A stretch of 64,000 nucleotides of DNA from Ancylomarina sp048268005 (GCA_048268005.1 JBLWWJ010000005.1:124001-188000); one strand, 5' to 3'. Shown: positions 8,531-17,999, numbered from the stretch's first letter. Translations and numbers: made by a program. Notes: generated by a model not told the origin, from the sequence alone.

Positions 8531-10750
8531 TTAAACAACCGTATCGTAACGAGAAATTTTACTCACACCTTTTATCAGCTTCAATTTTGCAATCAAATTA
8601 TTCAGATGATCGATATTTGATATAACAACTGTTAACTTACCTTCAAAAGCTCCTGCATTGGACTCAACCTGAATCGAACGCATTTTTACGCGTAAATCCT
8701 TAGTAATAACTTCCGAAATATTATTAACCATACCCAACTCATCTTCACCCATAATGTGAAGCACTGCTTGATAAGAAGCGCCTCCTTTGGCTGTCCAATT
8801 TGATTTAACAACACGGTAAGGATAACGCGTCAACATTTCATTGGCATTGGGACAGGATACACGGTGAATACGAATTCCCTTACCAATGGAAATAAAACCA
8901 AAAATATCATCACCAAAAATAGGGTTACAACACTTGGATAAAGTGTAATCCACATTAGCAATATTCTCATCGACAATCAGGACGTCCTCTCCTCCTTTTT
9001 CCTGAGTTTTTATAGCAACTTTCTTTGACTCAAGTGGCGCCTTTTCTTCCTCTTTTTGCGCCGTTATAACCTCTTTTATCTCCGAAAGATCATGTGTCTC
9101 AATAGCAATATTGTAATATAAATCGGACGCTAACTTATATTTATAATGATTCAGTAGTTTGCGGATATTCTCATCACAAAATTCAATCTTCCAATTCTTC
9201 ATTCGGCGCATCAGCATCTCTTTACCAAGATCAGCTTCCTTTACCGTCTCCTCATTAATTGTTTGACGAATTTTATTCTTAGCCTTTGTGGTTACAACAA
9301 AACTCAACCAGTCAGATTTTGGTTTTTGATTATTGGATGTGGTAATCGATACGCGATCTCCATTTTGCAAAACCTGACGTATTGAAACGTTACGCTGATT
9401 CACCGTACCTCCAATACATTTATCTCCCAAATCGGAATGTATCGCATAAGCAAAATCCAATAAGGTAGAACCTGATTTTAGCTGCTTTAAATCTCCCTTA
9501 GGTGTGAAAACGTAGATCTCTTTACTGTATAAATCAGCCTTAAAGTCATCAATTAAATCAACACTACTATCTTGACTGCTTTCGAGAATCTCTCTCACAT
9601 CCTGAAGCCAATTATCGAGACCTCCATCACCCTTATCTCCCTTATATCTCCAGTGGGCAGCAAAGCCTTTTTCAGCAATTTTATTCATTCGCTTGCTACG
9701 AATCTGAACTTCAACCCATCTATCCTGTAAGCCCATTACTGTGGTATGTAAAGACTCATAACCATTGGTTTTTGGAATGGTAATCCAGTCGCGCATACGA
9801 CCCGGATTGGGTCTGTACAAATCAGAAACAGCAGAATAAACCTGCCAGCATTCCGATTTTTCACGTTTTTCAGGTGCTTTAATAATAATTCGAATGGCAA
9901 AAATATCATAGACTTCCTCAAACTCAACCTGTTGCTTTTTCATCTTATGAAGAATAGAAGCAATCGACTTGGTTCTGGCTTTAATTTTATATTTAATACC
10001 CAAATTATCCAGCTCAACTCGAATTGGAGCGACAAAATCTTTAATATAAATCTCACGTTCTTCTTCGGAATCTTTAAGTTTTTTCTCCAGCTCAAAATAA
10101 ATCTCCGGCTCAAGATATCGTAAAGTTAAATCCTCCATTGATGATTTAACCTGGTACATTCCTAAACGGTGAGCAAGGGGTATATAAAGGAAATTAATTT
10201 CCTTGGCCAGGGAGATCTGTAGCTCCCTGTTTTTATTCTCAGCATTACGTAACTGAAACAAACGATCTGCCAAAATAATCAGCACAACTCGCACATCATC
10301 GGCAAAACTTAATAATAGCTTCCTAAAATTCTCAGTGCGTAATGTTGGATTCTGCTCATATATCTCTGTTACTTTAACCAAGCCTTCAACAATTTGAGTC
10401 ACTTTGGGACCAAATAAAGATTTGATTTCGGAAAAACTGATATGATTTTTCTGTACAATATCATATAACATGGAACAAATAACAGATGTTCGCCCGAGCC
10501 CCAACTCACTAACTACAATTTCTGCTATTTCCAGTGTTCTATAAATGGCAGGTTCACCATTGGTTCTCCTCTCTCCTTCATGATCTAAAAGACTTAAGTC
10601 GAAAGCCTTTCTGACCAATTTAATATCCTCCTGAGAGATAATATTTGTACATGACTTAAGGAGATTTTTATATCGATATAGTATTTGTCTTCTTTCCTCT
10701 GCTTGCTGTGTAATAGCCACCATAGTTATCTTTTTACTATTTGAACTCAA
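8531..10750 (-). CDS. relA: RelA/SpoT-family (p)ppGpp synthetase with degenerate hydrolase domain
   Basis: 739 residues in long-RSH order: HD domain (about 45-200), synthetase (about 240-370; SIASILHKM, ITIPKTNGYESLHTTV, VEVQIRS, AAHWRYK), TGS (IYVFTPKGDLKQLKSGSTLLDFAYAIH, about 410-470), zinc-finger-like CC...C region (SKCCNPIFGDD...HRVSCPNA) and a C-terminal ACT domain. In the HD domain the metal-binding His residues are lost: the usual YIxHP is AIYRT (R71) and the usual LHD is LYD (Y96-D97). It is therefore probably a synthetase-only, RelA-like enzyme that raises (p)ppGpp on stalled ribosomes. Another RSH with an intact HD domain would be needed elsewhere for hydrolysis. Confidence 0.93.
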   Translation of the reverse strand: MSSNSKKITMVAITQQAEERRQILYRYKNLLKSCTNIISQEDIKLVRKAFDLSLLDHEGERRTNGEPAIYRTLEIAEIVVSELGLGRTSVICSMLYDIVQKNHISFSEIKSLFGPKVTQIVEGLVKVTEIYEQNPTLRTENFRKLLLSFADDVRVVLIILADRLFQLRNAENKNRELQISLAKEINFLYIPLAHRLGMYQVKSSMEDLTLRYLEPEIYFELEKKLKDSEEEREIYIKDFVAPIRVELDNLGIKYKIKARTKSIASILHKMKKQQVEFEEVYDIFAIRIIIKAPEKREKSECWQVYSAVSDLYRPNPGRMRDWITIPKTNGYESLHTTVMGLQDRWVEVQIRSKRMNKIAEKGFAAHWRYKGDKGDGGLDNWLQDVREILESSQDSSVDLIDDFKADLYSKEIYVFTPKGDLKQLKSGSTLLDFAYAIHSDLGDKCIGGTVNQRNVSIRQVLQNGDRVSITTSNNQKPKSDWLSFVVTTKAKNKIRQTINEETVKEADLGKEMLMRRMKNWKIEFCDENIRKLLNHYKYKLASDLYYNIAIETHDLSEIKEVITAQKEEEKAPLESKKVAIKTQEKGGEDVLIVDENIANVDYTLSKCCNPIFGDDIFGFISIGKGIRIHRVSCPNANEMLTRYPYRVVKSNWTAKGGASYQAVLHIMGEDELGMVNNISEVITKDLRVKMRSIQVESNAGAFEGKLTVVISNIDHLNNLIAKLKLIKGVSKISRYDTVV

Positions 10751-10979
10751 TTTAGAATCTAATAATTCCTCGCTTAACCTATAACCTCATTCTAAATTCA
10801 ATCCAATTATTAGTTCGTGTATATAAGGACAATAAAGAAGCCCTTTTTATAATCCCACTAAAAGTATAAAAGCTTAGTCTCAATGGCAAATAGATTCTAT
10901 TTTTTTAACGTATGATAAGAGCTGATGAATTTTACCTAAGATTGAAGTCTTGTCGTAGTGAAATTATGCGATGATTTAT

Positions 10980-10987
10980 TAAATTTG
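10980..10987 (+). promoter_or_regulatory. -7 box of the hemD-hemL operon
   Basis: TAAATTTG matches TAnnTTTG, 33 nt upstream of the hemD start codon. Confidence 0.55.
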
Positions 10988-11020
10988 TTAGCTTCGATAT
11001 GAAGTCTCATTTTATCGCAC

Positions 11021-11722
11021 ATGACAAATAAAAACAAACGTATCCTATTCACACGTTCATTGAATACTGATCAAATTGATTTTGGTCAGAAAATGAACTG
11101 TACAATTGACCATCATGCTTTTATACGCATCGATTTGTGCTCAATAAGTGCTGATGAGCTCGAAATAATCAATTCCGGTCAATACTCCAATTGGATTTTC
11201 ACCAGTCAGAATGCGGTTAGAAGTTTGCAAGAAAATCAAGAACAGATTCAGCTTGATAAGCTGGAGAAATGCTTTGCAGTCGGTCAGAAAACAGCTGATC
11301 AGCTATCGGGAATGGGCATTTCATCTCAAATCCCTAAACGACACAACTCAGAATCTCTTTCTGAACTACTAAAAGATTACGCAAGCGAATCGTTCTTATA
11401 TTTTACAGGAAACCTGAGACAAAAAACCTTGATTCACTTTTTCGAAGAACACGAAACGCCTTATAAAGAAATTAAAGTTTACGATACACACTTGATACAA
11501 CCAGAAATCAATTTGGAGGATTATGATGCCATTTGTTTTTGCAGTCCAAGTGCGGTTCACAGTTTTTTCAAAAACTATCAACTTAAAAACAACCAGCCTT
11601 GTTTTGCCATTGGTAACACCACGGCTGTGGCTCTGGTCGACTATTCGGATTTTGTGATGTTAGCCGAACAAACCAACGTTTTTTCATTAATACAATCCTG
11701 TCATCAATATCTAAACTCATAA
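11021..11722 (+). CDS. hemD: uroporphyrinogen-III synthase
   Basis: 233 residues, the normal length of the bilobed HemD fold. Visible landmarks are the N-terminal ILFTRSL strand, NWIFTSQNAVRSL (about 52-64), CFAVGQKTADQL (about 86-97), FLYFTGNLRQKTL and DAICFCSPSAVHSFFKNY...CFAIGNTTAVAL (about 170-205). HemD closes hydroxymethylbilane with inversion of ring D to form uroporphyrinogen III. It is followed after 12 bases by hemL, another tetrapyrrole gene, which supports the call because HemD sequences are poorly conserved. Confidence 0.85.
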   Translation: MTNKNKRILFTRSLNTDQIDFGQKMNCTIDHHAFIRIDLCSISADELEIINSGQYSNWIFTSQNAVRSLQENQEQIQLDKLEKCFAVGQKTADQLSGMGISSQIPKRHNSESLSELLKDYASESFLYFTGNLRQKTLIHFFEEHETPYKEIKVYDTHLIQPEINLEDYDAICFCSPSAVHSFFKNYQLKNNQPCFAIGNTTAVALVDYSDFVMLAEQTNVFSLIQSCHQYLNS

Positions 11723-11734
11723 AACACAAACAAT

Positions 11735-13030
11735 ATGCACCAATACAAAAGAAGTTCAGAACTCTTCGATCAGGCTCAACAATATATCCCTGGTGGAGTA
11801 AACTCTCCGGTTAGAGCTTTTAAATCAGTAGGCGGAACACCTGTTTTTATTAAAAAGGCAAAAGGCAGTATCCTAACTGATGAAGATGATAATGAGTATA
11901 TCGATTATATCTCATCATGGGGACCAATGATTCTTGGTCATGCACATCCAAGCGTAATTAAAGCCATTAAAGATAAGGTTGAGTATTCAACTTCCTTTGG
12001 TGCGCCAACACAATTGGAAATTGAAATTGCCAAACTAATAGTGGATATGGTGCCTAATATTGATAAGGTAAGAATGGTGAACTCGGGCACTGAGGCTTGT
12101 ATGTCGGCGATTCGTGTAGCTCGTGGTTACACCGGTCGTAACAAATTTATCAAATTTGAAGGTTGCTACCACGGCCACTCTGATTCATTTTTGATTAAAG
12201 CAGGTTCTGGTGCCAGTACCTTTGGTGAGCCAAATTCACCTGGTGTTACACCGGGCACAGCTAACGATACACTTACGGCAAAATACAACGACATTGAAAA
12301 TGTAAAACAAGTCGTTGCTGATAATAAGGGTGAGATTTCTGCGATTATTATCGAAGCCATTGCTGGTAATATGGGTTGTGTCCTACCTAAAAAAGGTTTC
12401 CTTGAAGAATTACGTCAGATTTGTGATGAAGAAGGTATTCTTTTGATCTTCGACGAAGTGATGTCGGGATTCCGTTTGGCTAAAGGTGGTGCACAAGAGT
12501 ACTTTGGTGTTAAGGCTGATTTGGTAACCTTCGGTAAAGTTATTGGCGGTGGTATGCCAGTTGGGGCTTACGCCGGACCTGATGAAATTATGAAAGTAGT
12601 GTCACCTGTTGGACCAGTTTACCAGGCTGGAACCCTTTCTGGTAATCCTATTGCCATGATTGCAGGTTACACCCTGTTAACTGAATTGAATGAAAAACCG
12701 GAACACTTTACCGAGCTTGCTGAAAAATGTGAATACCTTCACAAAGGTTTAGATCAAGTTTTAGCTGCTTCTGGATTTGACTACAAAATCAACCGTTGCG
12801 GCTCAATGATCTCTGTATTCTTCACAGATGTAGATGTGGTTGACTTCGACACAGCAGCAACAGCAAACAATGAATTGTTTCCAAAATTCTTCCATGAAAT
12901 GTTGAAGCGCGGTATTTACTTACCACCATCATCTTTCGAGAGCTATTTCTTATCAAACTCATTAACTTACGAGATGCTTGACAAAACCATTCAGGCAGCT
13001 AAGGAATCATTGGAAGCAATGAAAGCTTAA
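11735..13030 (+). CDS. hemL: glutamate-1-semialdehyde 2,1-aminomutase
   Basis: 431 residues. A class-III PLP aminotransferase fold, with the aminomutase hallmark N-terminus SSELFDQAQQYIPGGVNSPVRAF, gate segment SGASTFGEPNSPGVT and PLP lysine K268 in FGKVIGGGMPVGAY. It converts glutamate-1-semialdehyde to 5-aminolevulinate in the C5 pathway of haem synthesis. Cotranscribed with hemD. Codon use looks optimised relative to hemD (many GGT/GCT/CGT), suggesting good expression. Confidence 0.97.
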   Translation: MHQYKRSSELFDQAQQYIPGGVNSPVRAFKSVGGTPVFIKKAKGSILTDEDDNEYIDYISSWGPMILGHAHPSVIKAIKDKVEYSTSFGAPTQLEIEIAKLIVDMVPNIDKVRMVNSGTEACMSAIRVARGYTGRNKFIKFEGCYHGHSDSFLIKAGSGASTFGEPNSPGVTPGTANDTLTAKYNDIENVKQVVADNKGEISAIIIEAIAGNMGCVLPKKGFLEELRQICDEEGILLIFDEVMSGFRLAKGGAQEYFGVKADLVTFGKVIGGGMPVGAYAGPDEIMKVVSPVGPVYQAGTLSGNPIAMIAGYTLLTELNEKPEHFTELAEKCEYLHKGLDQVLAASGFDYKINRCGSMISVFFTDVDVVDFDTAATANNELFPKFFHEMLKRGIYLPPSSFESYFLSNSLTYEMLDKTIQAAKESLEAMKA

Positions 13031-13052
13031 GAATTTCAAGATTCAATATACC

Positions 13053-13088
13053 ATCCCAAGTTCAGATTCTGAGCTTGGGATTTTTTTA
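13053..13088 (+). terminator. intrinsic terminator after hemL
   Basis: ATCCCAAG pairs with CTTGGGAT around TTCAGATTCTGAG (itself able to pair CAGA/TCTG), followed by a T-run. Confidence 0.8.
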
Positions 13089-13148
13089 TTTATTCTGAAT
13101 TTCCTTTTAATATGCGGTGAAATTATATCATTTTTAGAATTTGATCGC

Positions 13149-13242
13149 TACTCGGCCTCCAAGTAGTCACATTTTCTGTAATTGTCCATTACTCGACCTC
13201 CAAGTAGCCACTTTTTCTGTGATTGTCGCTTACTCGATCTCC
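13149..13242 (+). repeat. 41-bp tandem repeat, two copies plus a partial third
   Basis: TACTCGRCCTCCAAGTAG-containing units begin at 13149, 13190 and 13231 (period 41). Within each unit CTACTCGG and CCAAGTAG (first copy) form a hairpin with one mismatch. The whole gap 13089-13461 carries only this and a dispersed repeat; no gene was found. Confidence 0.8.
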
Positions 13243-13262
13243 TTCTATTCTTTTACTCACAG

Positions 13263-13315
13263 CCTGACAATTACCCCCAAGAATTCGGGGTCTCTATAAT
13301 CAGAGCATGACAGAG
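13263..13315 (+). repeat. dispersed intergenic repeat, copy 1
   Basis: CCTGACAATTACCCCC followed by GAATTC-like sequence and ending in GCATGACAGAG. A related sequence with the same order of motifs (CCTGACATTTACCCCC...GACATGACGGA) lies at 55071-55125. Followed by ATCTGCG-type short repeats near 13352-13378. Confidence 0.55.
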
Positions 13316-13461
13316 AGGAATAAACTAGCCTATTCTTCAACCAACATTTCATCTGCGATAATCTGTGTTATCTGCGGGAAAATTTGCCATATTAAATTAA
13401 CTCTTCTACAATTTTAGTAAATTTACCTTTCTCAAAATTCAAACACCTAATACACCCAAAC

Positions 13462-14403
13462 ATGCACATCAGCAAAGAAAATCTACTGGACACGCATAAA
13501 AGAATCCAGCCATTCATTCATAACACACCTGTCTTAAGTTCATCTTTAATTAATAAAATTGTTGGTGCCGAAATTCATTTCAAGTGTGAAAATTTTCAGA
13601 AAATGGGTGCTTTCAAAATGCGTGGTGCTCTGAATGCAATCCTCCAATTGAGCGACGAACAGAAGAGCAAAGGTGTTGCAACGCATTCGTCGGGGAATTT
13701 TGCTCAAGCTCTGGCTTTATCAGCAAAGCTACAAAGCGTAAAGGCTTATATTGTGATGCCAGAAAATGCACCTGAGGTTAAGAAAAAAGCGGTTAAAGGA
13801 TATGGCGGAAAAGTTATTGAATGTGAAGCAAACCTTGATGCCAGAGAAACAACTTTAAATAAAGTGGTAGCAGAAACTGGGGCGACTTTCCTTCACCCTT
13901 ATAACGACTATCAGGTGATTCAAGGTCAGGGAACTGCTGCCATGGAATTGATTGAAGAACATGCTGATTTGGATTATATTATCACCCCGGTAGGCGGTGG
14001 TGGTTTACTTGCAGGTACTGCTCTGGCTGCCTATTACTTTTCTCCCAAAACCAAAGTCATTGCAGGTGAACCTTTGGGTGCTGACGATGCCTGGCAATCA
14101 CTTGAAAAAGGCAAATTGATTCCACAAACGAATCCTCAAACTATAGCTGATGGACTACTCACTTCATTAGGCGACAAGACCTTCCCATTAATTCGCGACT
14201 ACGTTGAAAAAATCGTTCGTGTTGAAGAAGATGAGATTGTTTCAGCCATGAGATTGATATGGGAACGAATGAAACTGATCGTAGAACCTTCAAGCGCTGT
14301 AGCACTGGCTGCCATATTAAAAGAGAAGGAAAAATATCAAGGTAAGAAGATTGGACTTATTCTCTCTGGAGGCAATGTGGATTTGGGAAATTTGCCTTTT
14401 TGA
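13462..14403 (+). CDS. PLP-dependent threonine/serine ammonia-lyase or racemase
   Basis: 313 residues of the fold-type II PLP family. K52 in GAFKMRGALNAI is the Schiff-base lysine, SSGNFAQALA (about 77-86) is the phosphate-side loop and VGGGGLLAG (about 177-185) is the glycine-rich phosphate cup. The short form lacks a regulatory ACT domain, so it resembles catabolic TdcB-type threonine dehydratase or serine racemase. These activities cannot be separated from sequence alone. TAAATTTA near 13424 is a one-mismatch -7 box. Confidence 0.85.
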   Translation: MHISKENLLDTHKRIQPFIHNTPVLSSSLINKIVGAEIHFKCENFQKMGAFKMRGALNAILQLSDEQKSKGVATHSSGNFAQALALSAKLQSVKAYIVMPENAPEVKKKAVKGYGGKVIECEANLDARETTLNKVVAETGATFLHPYNDYQVIQGQGTAAMELIEEHADLDYIITPVGGGGLLAGTALAAYYFSPKTKVIAGEPLGADDAWQSLEKGKLIPQTNPQTIADGLLTSLGDKTFPLIRDYVEKIVRVEEDEIVSAMRLIWERMKLIVEPSSAVALAAILKEKEKYQGKKIGLILSGGNVDLGNLPF

Positions 14404-14461
14404 AATCTATGCGTCAACAAAAATATCCTTACTTCAAATGTAACAAAAGCTCATAGGTTTC

Positions 14462-14863
14462 ATGAATGCAATAAGTTTACCATATCACTTAATTATTCCT
14501 TCAATAATTTCCATTCTGATTTTATGTCTATTATTCTACAATCGTAAACAAATATTTAAACACAGGAAACGGAAATGGTTTTGGATAAGCATGACTTTAT
14601 TCTTCACGCTATACCTTCTTATAGTAGTTGGAGCGGCTTATTCTGATATTACATTAAAATTGAATTTACAGAGCTTCGATTTGGATGGGAATGGGTTTTT
14701 CACAAAAAATGAAATTACAGCTGAACAAAAAATGGCTATGAATAAGGTTATTTCTGACGTTGGAAGAAATTTGTCATTTATAACGGGATTGATTTTCTCG
14801 GCTATAATAGCCTCTTTTGCTTTTATTGTTGGAAAAACAATTGAACACTTCAAAAAAGGATAA
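14462..14863 (+). CDS. small membrane protein with a single EF-hand loop
   Basis: 133 residues with three predicted membrane helices (about 8-26, 38-59, 103-124). Between helices 2 and 3 is a canonical 12-residue EF-hand loop, DLDGNGFFTKNE (D73, D75, N77, E84), followed by an EITAEQ helix. With two helices before it, the loop most likely faces one side as part of a roughly 43-residue soluble hairpin. Binding of Ca2+ is expected from the motif; the rest matches no family I recognise. It follows the PLP lyase by 58 bases. Confidence 0.7.
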   Translation: MNAISLPYHLIIPSIISILILCLLFYNRKQIFKHRKRKWFWISMTLFFTLYLLIVVGAAYSDITLKLNLQSFDLDGNGFFTKNEITAEQKMAMNKVISDVGRNLSFITGLIFSAIIASFAFIVGKTIEHFKKG

Positions 14864-14968
14864 ACTTTACAAAAAAATCTAAATTTCATTTGGCTCAAGA
14901 TCCCTCTTAAAGCTCTACACAATTCATAAAACCAGCAGGCTATTTATTTGGCAGCTTAAAACGACAAC

Positions 14969-15448
14969 ATGTACAAACTATTCCTTTTGATTTTGGTCGG
15001 ATTTCTTCCTGCCAAATCAAACACAGAAACAAAAATGGATGAATTACAAAATAAGTTCCCCACTGCGATATCACAACAGAATTCTACACTGAAAAACAAA
15101 CTGGAAGCTTATAAATTCGTATACACCCTTAGTCGTAAATCTGAATATTTAGGAGATGTCTATGTCAAAGAAGTAAATGACAGTGTATTCAGTTCTCTTT
15201 TAATCGTAGAGAAATTAAAGAATTCCGATATTAAATTATATGAAGTTAATAATTACACTTTCTCCAATAAGAATGGAATAGATCTTGAAATAAGGAAAGA
15301 TAAGTTTTGGGGCTACAGATTTGAACTTAAGAAAAGAGATTATTTTGTTTTAACCGCATTACATAGCAATGGAGCAAATGTTTCTGACCCAATAAAAATA
15401 AAATGGAACGATAAAGATCAAATATTTGAAGTAAGAAAAACCCCGTAA
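14969..15448 (+). CDS. secreted hypothetical protein
   Basis: 159 residues with an apparent signal peptide (MYKLFLLILVGFLPAKS). The rest is soluble, rich in Lys/Asn/Ser and apparently beta-strand rich (GDVYVKEVNDSVFSSLLIVEKL...YRFELKKRDYFVL). No cysteines and no recognised motifs. It lies 105 bases after the EF-hand protein and 107 before the HXXEE protein. Function unknown. Confidence 0.6.
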   Translation: MYKLFLLILVGFLPAKSNTETKMDELQNKFPTAISQQNSTLKNKLEAYKFVYTLSRKSEYLGDVYVKEVNDSVFSSLLIVEKLKNSDIKLYEVNNYTFSNKNGIDLEIRKDKFWGYRFELKKRDYFVLTALHSNGANVSDPIKIKWNDKDQIFEVRKTP

Positions 15449-15555
15449 ACACTTAAACATACAATATAACAACAAGTCAATACACGTAACTAAGTCCAGT
15501 TTAAATAGATACCAAAATAATTTAACCAAAGGACCTAATTACAAATAATTAAAAC

Positions 15556-16005
15556 ATGCAAGCACTTTCACCCAATCAAATAGCCTGGCTGCTTCCCATC
15601 ACGATTTTAATTCATCAGTTGGAAGAATACTTCGCTCACTTTCCACTTTGGTACTCCAATCTGTTGGATGCAAATTTATCGGAGGAAGATTTCATTCTAA
15701 TCAATGCAATTGGTTTGTTTCTGTTTACGACAATTTCTTTATCCTACCTATTCAATAAAAACAAAATCATATTAGTAGCACTGGGAACACTTGTTTTCGT
15801 AAATGGAATCCTTCATGCACTATTAAGTCTTTTCACCTTTACCTATTCACCTGGCAGCATTTCAGGTCTTATACTATTCATCCCTTTAGGAATAATCATT
15901 TTTAAAAGAATAATGCCTCATTTAAGGAGAGCTGAAAAGATTATTGCCATTACAATCGGTATCTTTGTATTGTTTATGGTTAGTCTGATAGCCCTGAATA
16001 TTTAA
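15556..16005 (+). CDS. HXXEE-domain membrane protein
   Basis: 149 residues with four predicted helices. The N-terminal helix contains the defining HQLEE motif (H20, E23, E24) of the HXXEE family, followed by an acidic/aromatic segment (YFAHFPLWYSNLL). Motif placement inside a helix suggests a metal site within the membrane, but family function is unknown. It follows a 107-base gap without a clear promoter. Confidence 0.8.
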   Translation: MQALSPNQIAWLLPITILIHQLEEYFAHFPLWYSNLLDANLSEEDFILINAIGLFLFTTISLSYLFNKNKIILVALGTLVFVNGILHALLSLFTFTYSPGSISGLILFIPLGIIIFKRIMPHLRRAEKIIAITIGIFVLFMVSLIALNI

Positions 16006-16081
16006 GTACGTTTCAGCTATTAAAAACAATGATGACCATTTCCCAATTGATAACCTGGAGAAGGCTCTATAAAATTTACAG

Positions 16082-16513
16082 ATGATAAAAGTTGAATTCT
16101 ATAAATCAGACGAAGTTGCTGATGAATTATTAAAGTATGCCGTTATTGCAACAGCGGAAAAAGACAAATGGGTTTTCGTCAGACATAGAGAACGATCGAC
16201 TTGGGAAATTCCTGGAGGAAGACGCGAACCCAATGAGGACATTCTAAAATCAGCTGAGAGAGAATTAATTGAAGAAACAGGAGCAACGAAATATAGCATA
16301 CAATCCCTATGCGTCTATTCAGTTAGCATCGAAAAGAAGAAAACCTATGGCTTACTTGCTTTTGCAGAGGTTCAGGAATTTGGAAAAGCCTTAACGCACG
16401 AAATATGTGAAAGAAAAGCATTTAGTGAAACGCCTACCGAGCTAACCTATCCATTGATTCAGCCTAAACTACTTAAATTCGTTGAGGCTGTCATGAATCA
16501 AAAAGCAATCTAA
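16082..16513 (+). CDS. Nudix hydrolase
   Basis: 143 residues with a complete Nudix box, GGRREPNEDILKSAERELIEETGA, about residues 45-68 (G-x5-E-x7-REL-x-EETGA). The surrounding sequence resembles small MutT/8-oxo-dGTP diphosphatase-like proteins. The substrate, probably a nucleoside diphosphate derivative, is not identifiable. It sits 39 bases upstream of a pseudouridine synthase on the same strand. Confidence 0.88.
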   Translation: MIKVEFYKSDEVADELLKYAVIATAEKDKWVFVRHRERSTWEIPGGRREPNEDILKSAERELIEETGATKYSIQSLCVYSVSIEKKKTYGLLAFAEVQEFGKALTHEICERKAFSETPTELTYPLIQPKLLKFVEAVMNQKAI

Positions 16514-16552
16514 TAAGATAGTCCTCAACCAACTACAAGATCACAAGTAAAT

Positions 16553-17425
16553 ATGAAACCAAACGCCATAGAACCAAATGAAAGCCATATTGTTCCCCCA
16601 ATACCTAGTCCTATTCGACTTCAGGAATATGGTGTTGGCATTTTTAGTGCAGCCGAAACCAAATCAGCTTTAAAAAAAGCCTTAAAGAAAAAACAAATTA
16701 AGGTTGATGGCCATATTGCTACAACAGCTACTTTTATAAAAGGTGGGGAATGCATTAGTATATACATACCCGAAGAAGTCAGTCCCAAGAAGAAACTAAT
16801 CTTTCCTCTTAAGGTCATATTTGAAGATGAATACCTGGCAGTGATTCATAAACCTGCTGGCATATTGGTAAGTGGTAATAGTTTTAAGACCATTGCCAAT
16901 GCCCTGCCTCAAAATATCAAACGTAGTGAGCTTTCTGATGCTTGCCGACCTCAGCCTGTTCATCGATTAGATTATGCAACCACCGGTATATTATTGGTTG
17001 GAAAAACGAGCAGTAGCATTCGTGCCTTAAATAAGTTGTTTGAAAATAAAGTGGTTGATAAAACCTACTATGCCATTAGCATTGGAGAAATGGAACAAGA
17101 AGGTAAAATCACCACAGAAGTAGATGGTAAGCAATCACATTCGAACTATAAAGTCTGTGAATCCGTTTCATCAGAAAGATTCGGCAAACTCAACCTGGTA
17201 CAATTAGAACCCAAAACAGGACGAAGACATCAGTTACGTATACATTTGTCAAGCATCGGAAATCCAATATTGGGAGACAAAGAATATGGCATTGAAAACT
17301 TTATTTTAAAGGGAAAAGGATTGTATTTACATGCCCACTCTTTAAAATTCATACACCCCTTTACCAATGAAGAAATCGACCTAAAGGATGAACTGCCAGA
17401 AAGATTTAGAAAAATATTTATTTAA
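16553..17425 (+). CDS. RluA-family RNA pseudouridine synthase
   Basis: 290 residues. An S4-like RNA-binding region at about 25-72 (SALKKALKKKQIKVDGHIAT...GECISIYIP) is followed by the synthase domain with the catalytic motif QPVHRLDYATTG (D140). Later family segments KTGRRHQLRIHLSSIGNPILGDKEYG and LYLHAHSLKF are intact. It isomerises uridine in rRNA or tRNA; the exact target cannot be assigned. Confidence 0.92.
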   Translation: MKPNAIEPNESHIVPPIPSPIRLQEYGVGIFSAAETKSALKKALKKKQIKVDGHIATTATFIKGGECISIYIPEEVSPKKKLIFPLKVIFEDEYLAVIHKPAGILVSGNSFKTIANALPQNIKRSELSDACRPQPVHRLDYATTGILLVGKTSSSIRALNKLFENKVVDKTYYAISIGEMEQEGKITTEVDGKQSHSNYKVCESVSSERFGKLNLVQLEPKTGRRHQLRIHLSSIGNPILGDKEYGIENFILKGKGLYLHAHSLKFIHPFTNEEIDLKDELPERFRKIFI

Positions 17426-17480
17426 ACACTAGTCACCTAAATTTCAACCGATAATTATAACTAGCTGAATCAAACACAAT

Positions 17481-17999
17481 ATGGACTTCGAATCAATCCT
17501 ATCAACATTTCCTGGCAAAGAAGCCGCTATCCTTATTGCTAAAGAAATAGCCAATGAGCCTAAACTGATGCCTAAGTTATGGAAATTTGCTACTGGTTCG
17601 CATGAAAAGTCATGGCGAGCGACCTGGTTGATGGATAAGGTTTATGATGAAGCTCCTGAACTCGTTCGCCCCTACATTCCACAAATGATCCAAATGATGC
17701 CAAAGCTAGAGTGCCAAAGCAAACAAAGACAATTCCTAAAATTAATCAGTGAAGAACCTCTTCCTAAGACAATATCGGGTGATTTTATTAATCGTTGTTT
17801 CGATCTGCTTATCTCCAACTCAACACCAGTTGCCGTTCGAGTTTATGCCATGCAAATTCTATTCAACTTCTCTCAGCAAGAACCTGATATTAAAAATGAA
17901 TTGGCACTTGTTATTGAAGAGTTTATGAATGATGGTACAGCTGGTTTTAAATGCAGAGGCAAAAGAATACTAAAGAAGCTTAATCAAGATAGTCTTTAA
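17481..17999 (+). CDS. HEAT-repeat-like hypothetical protein
   Basis: 172 residues, almost entirely helical, with repeated helix pairs of the kind W/A..L..K....A..LV.PYIPQMI and TPVAVRVYAMQILFNFSQQEPDIKNELALVIEEFM, typical of HEAT-like adaptor proteins. No catalytic motif. The 3' end overlaps the convergent TlpA-like gene by 20 bases, so the two transcripts are antisense at their ends. Function unknown. Confidence 0.6.
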   Translation: MDFESILSTFPGKEAAILIAKEIANEPKLMPKLWKFATGSHEKSWRATWLMDKVYDEAPELVRPYIPQMIQMMPKLECQSKQRQFLKLISEEPLPKTISGDFINRCFDLLISNSTPVAVRVYAMQILFNFSQQEPDIKNELALVIEEFMNDGTAGFKCRGKRILKKLNQDSL

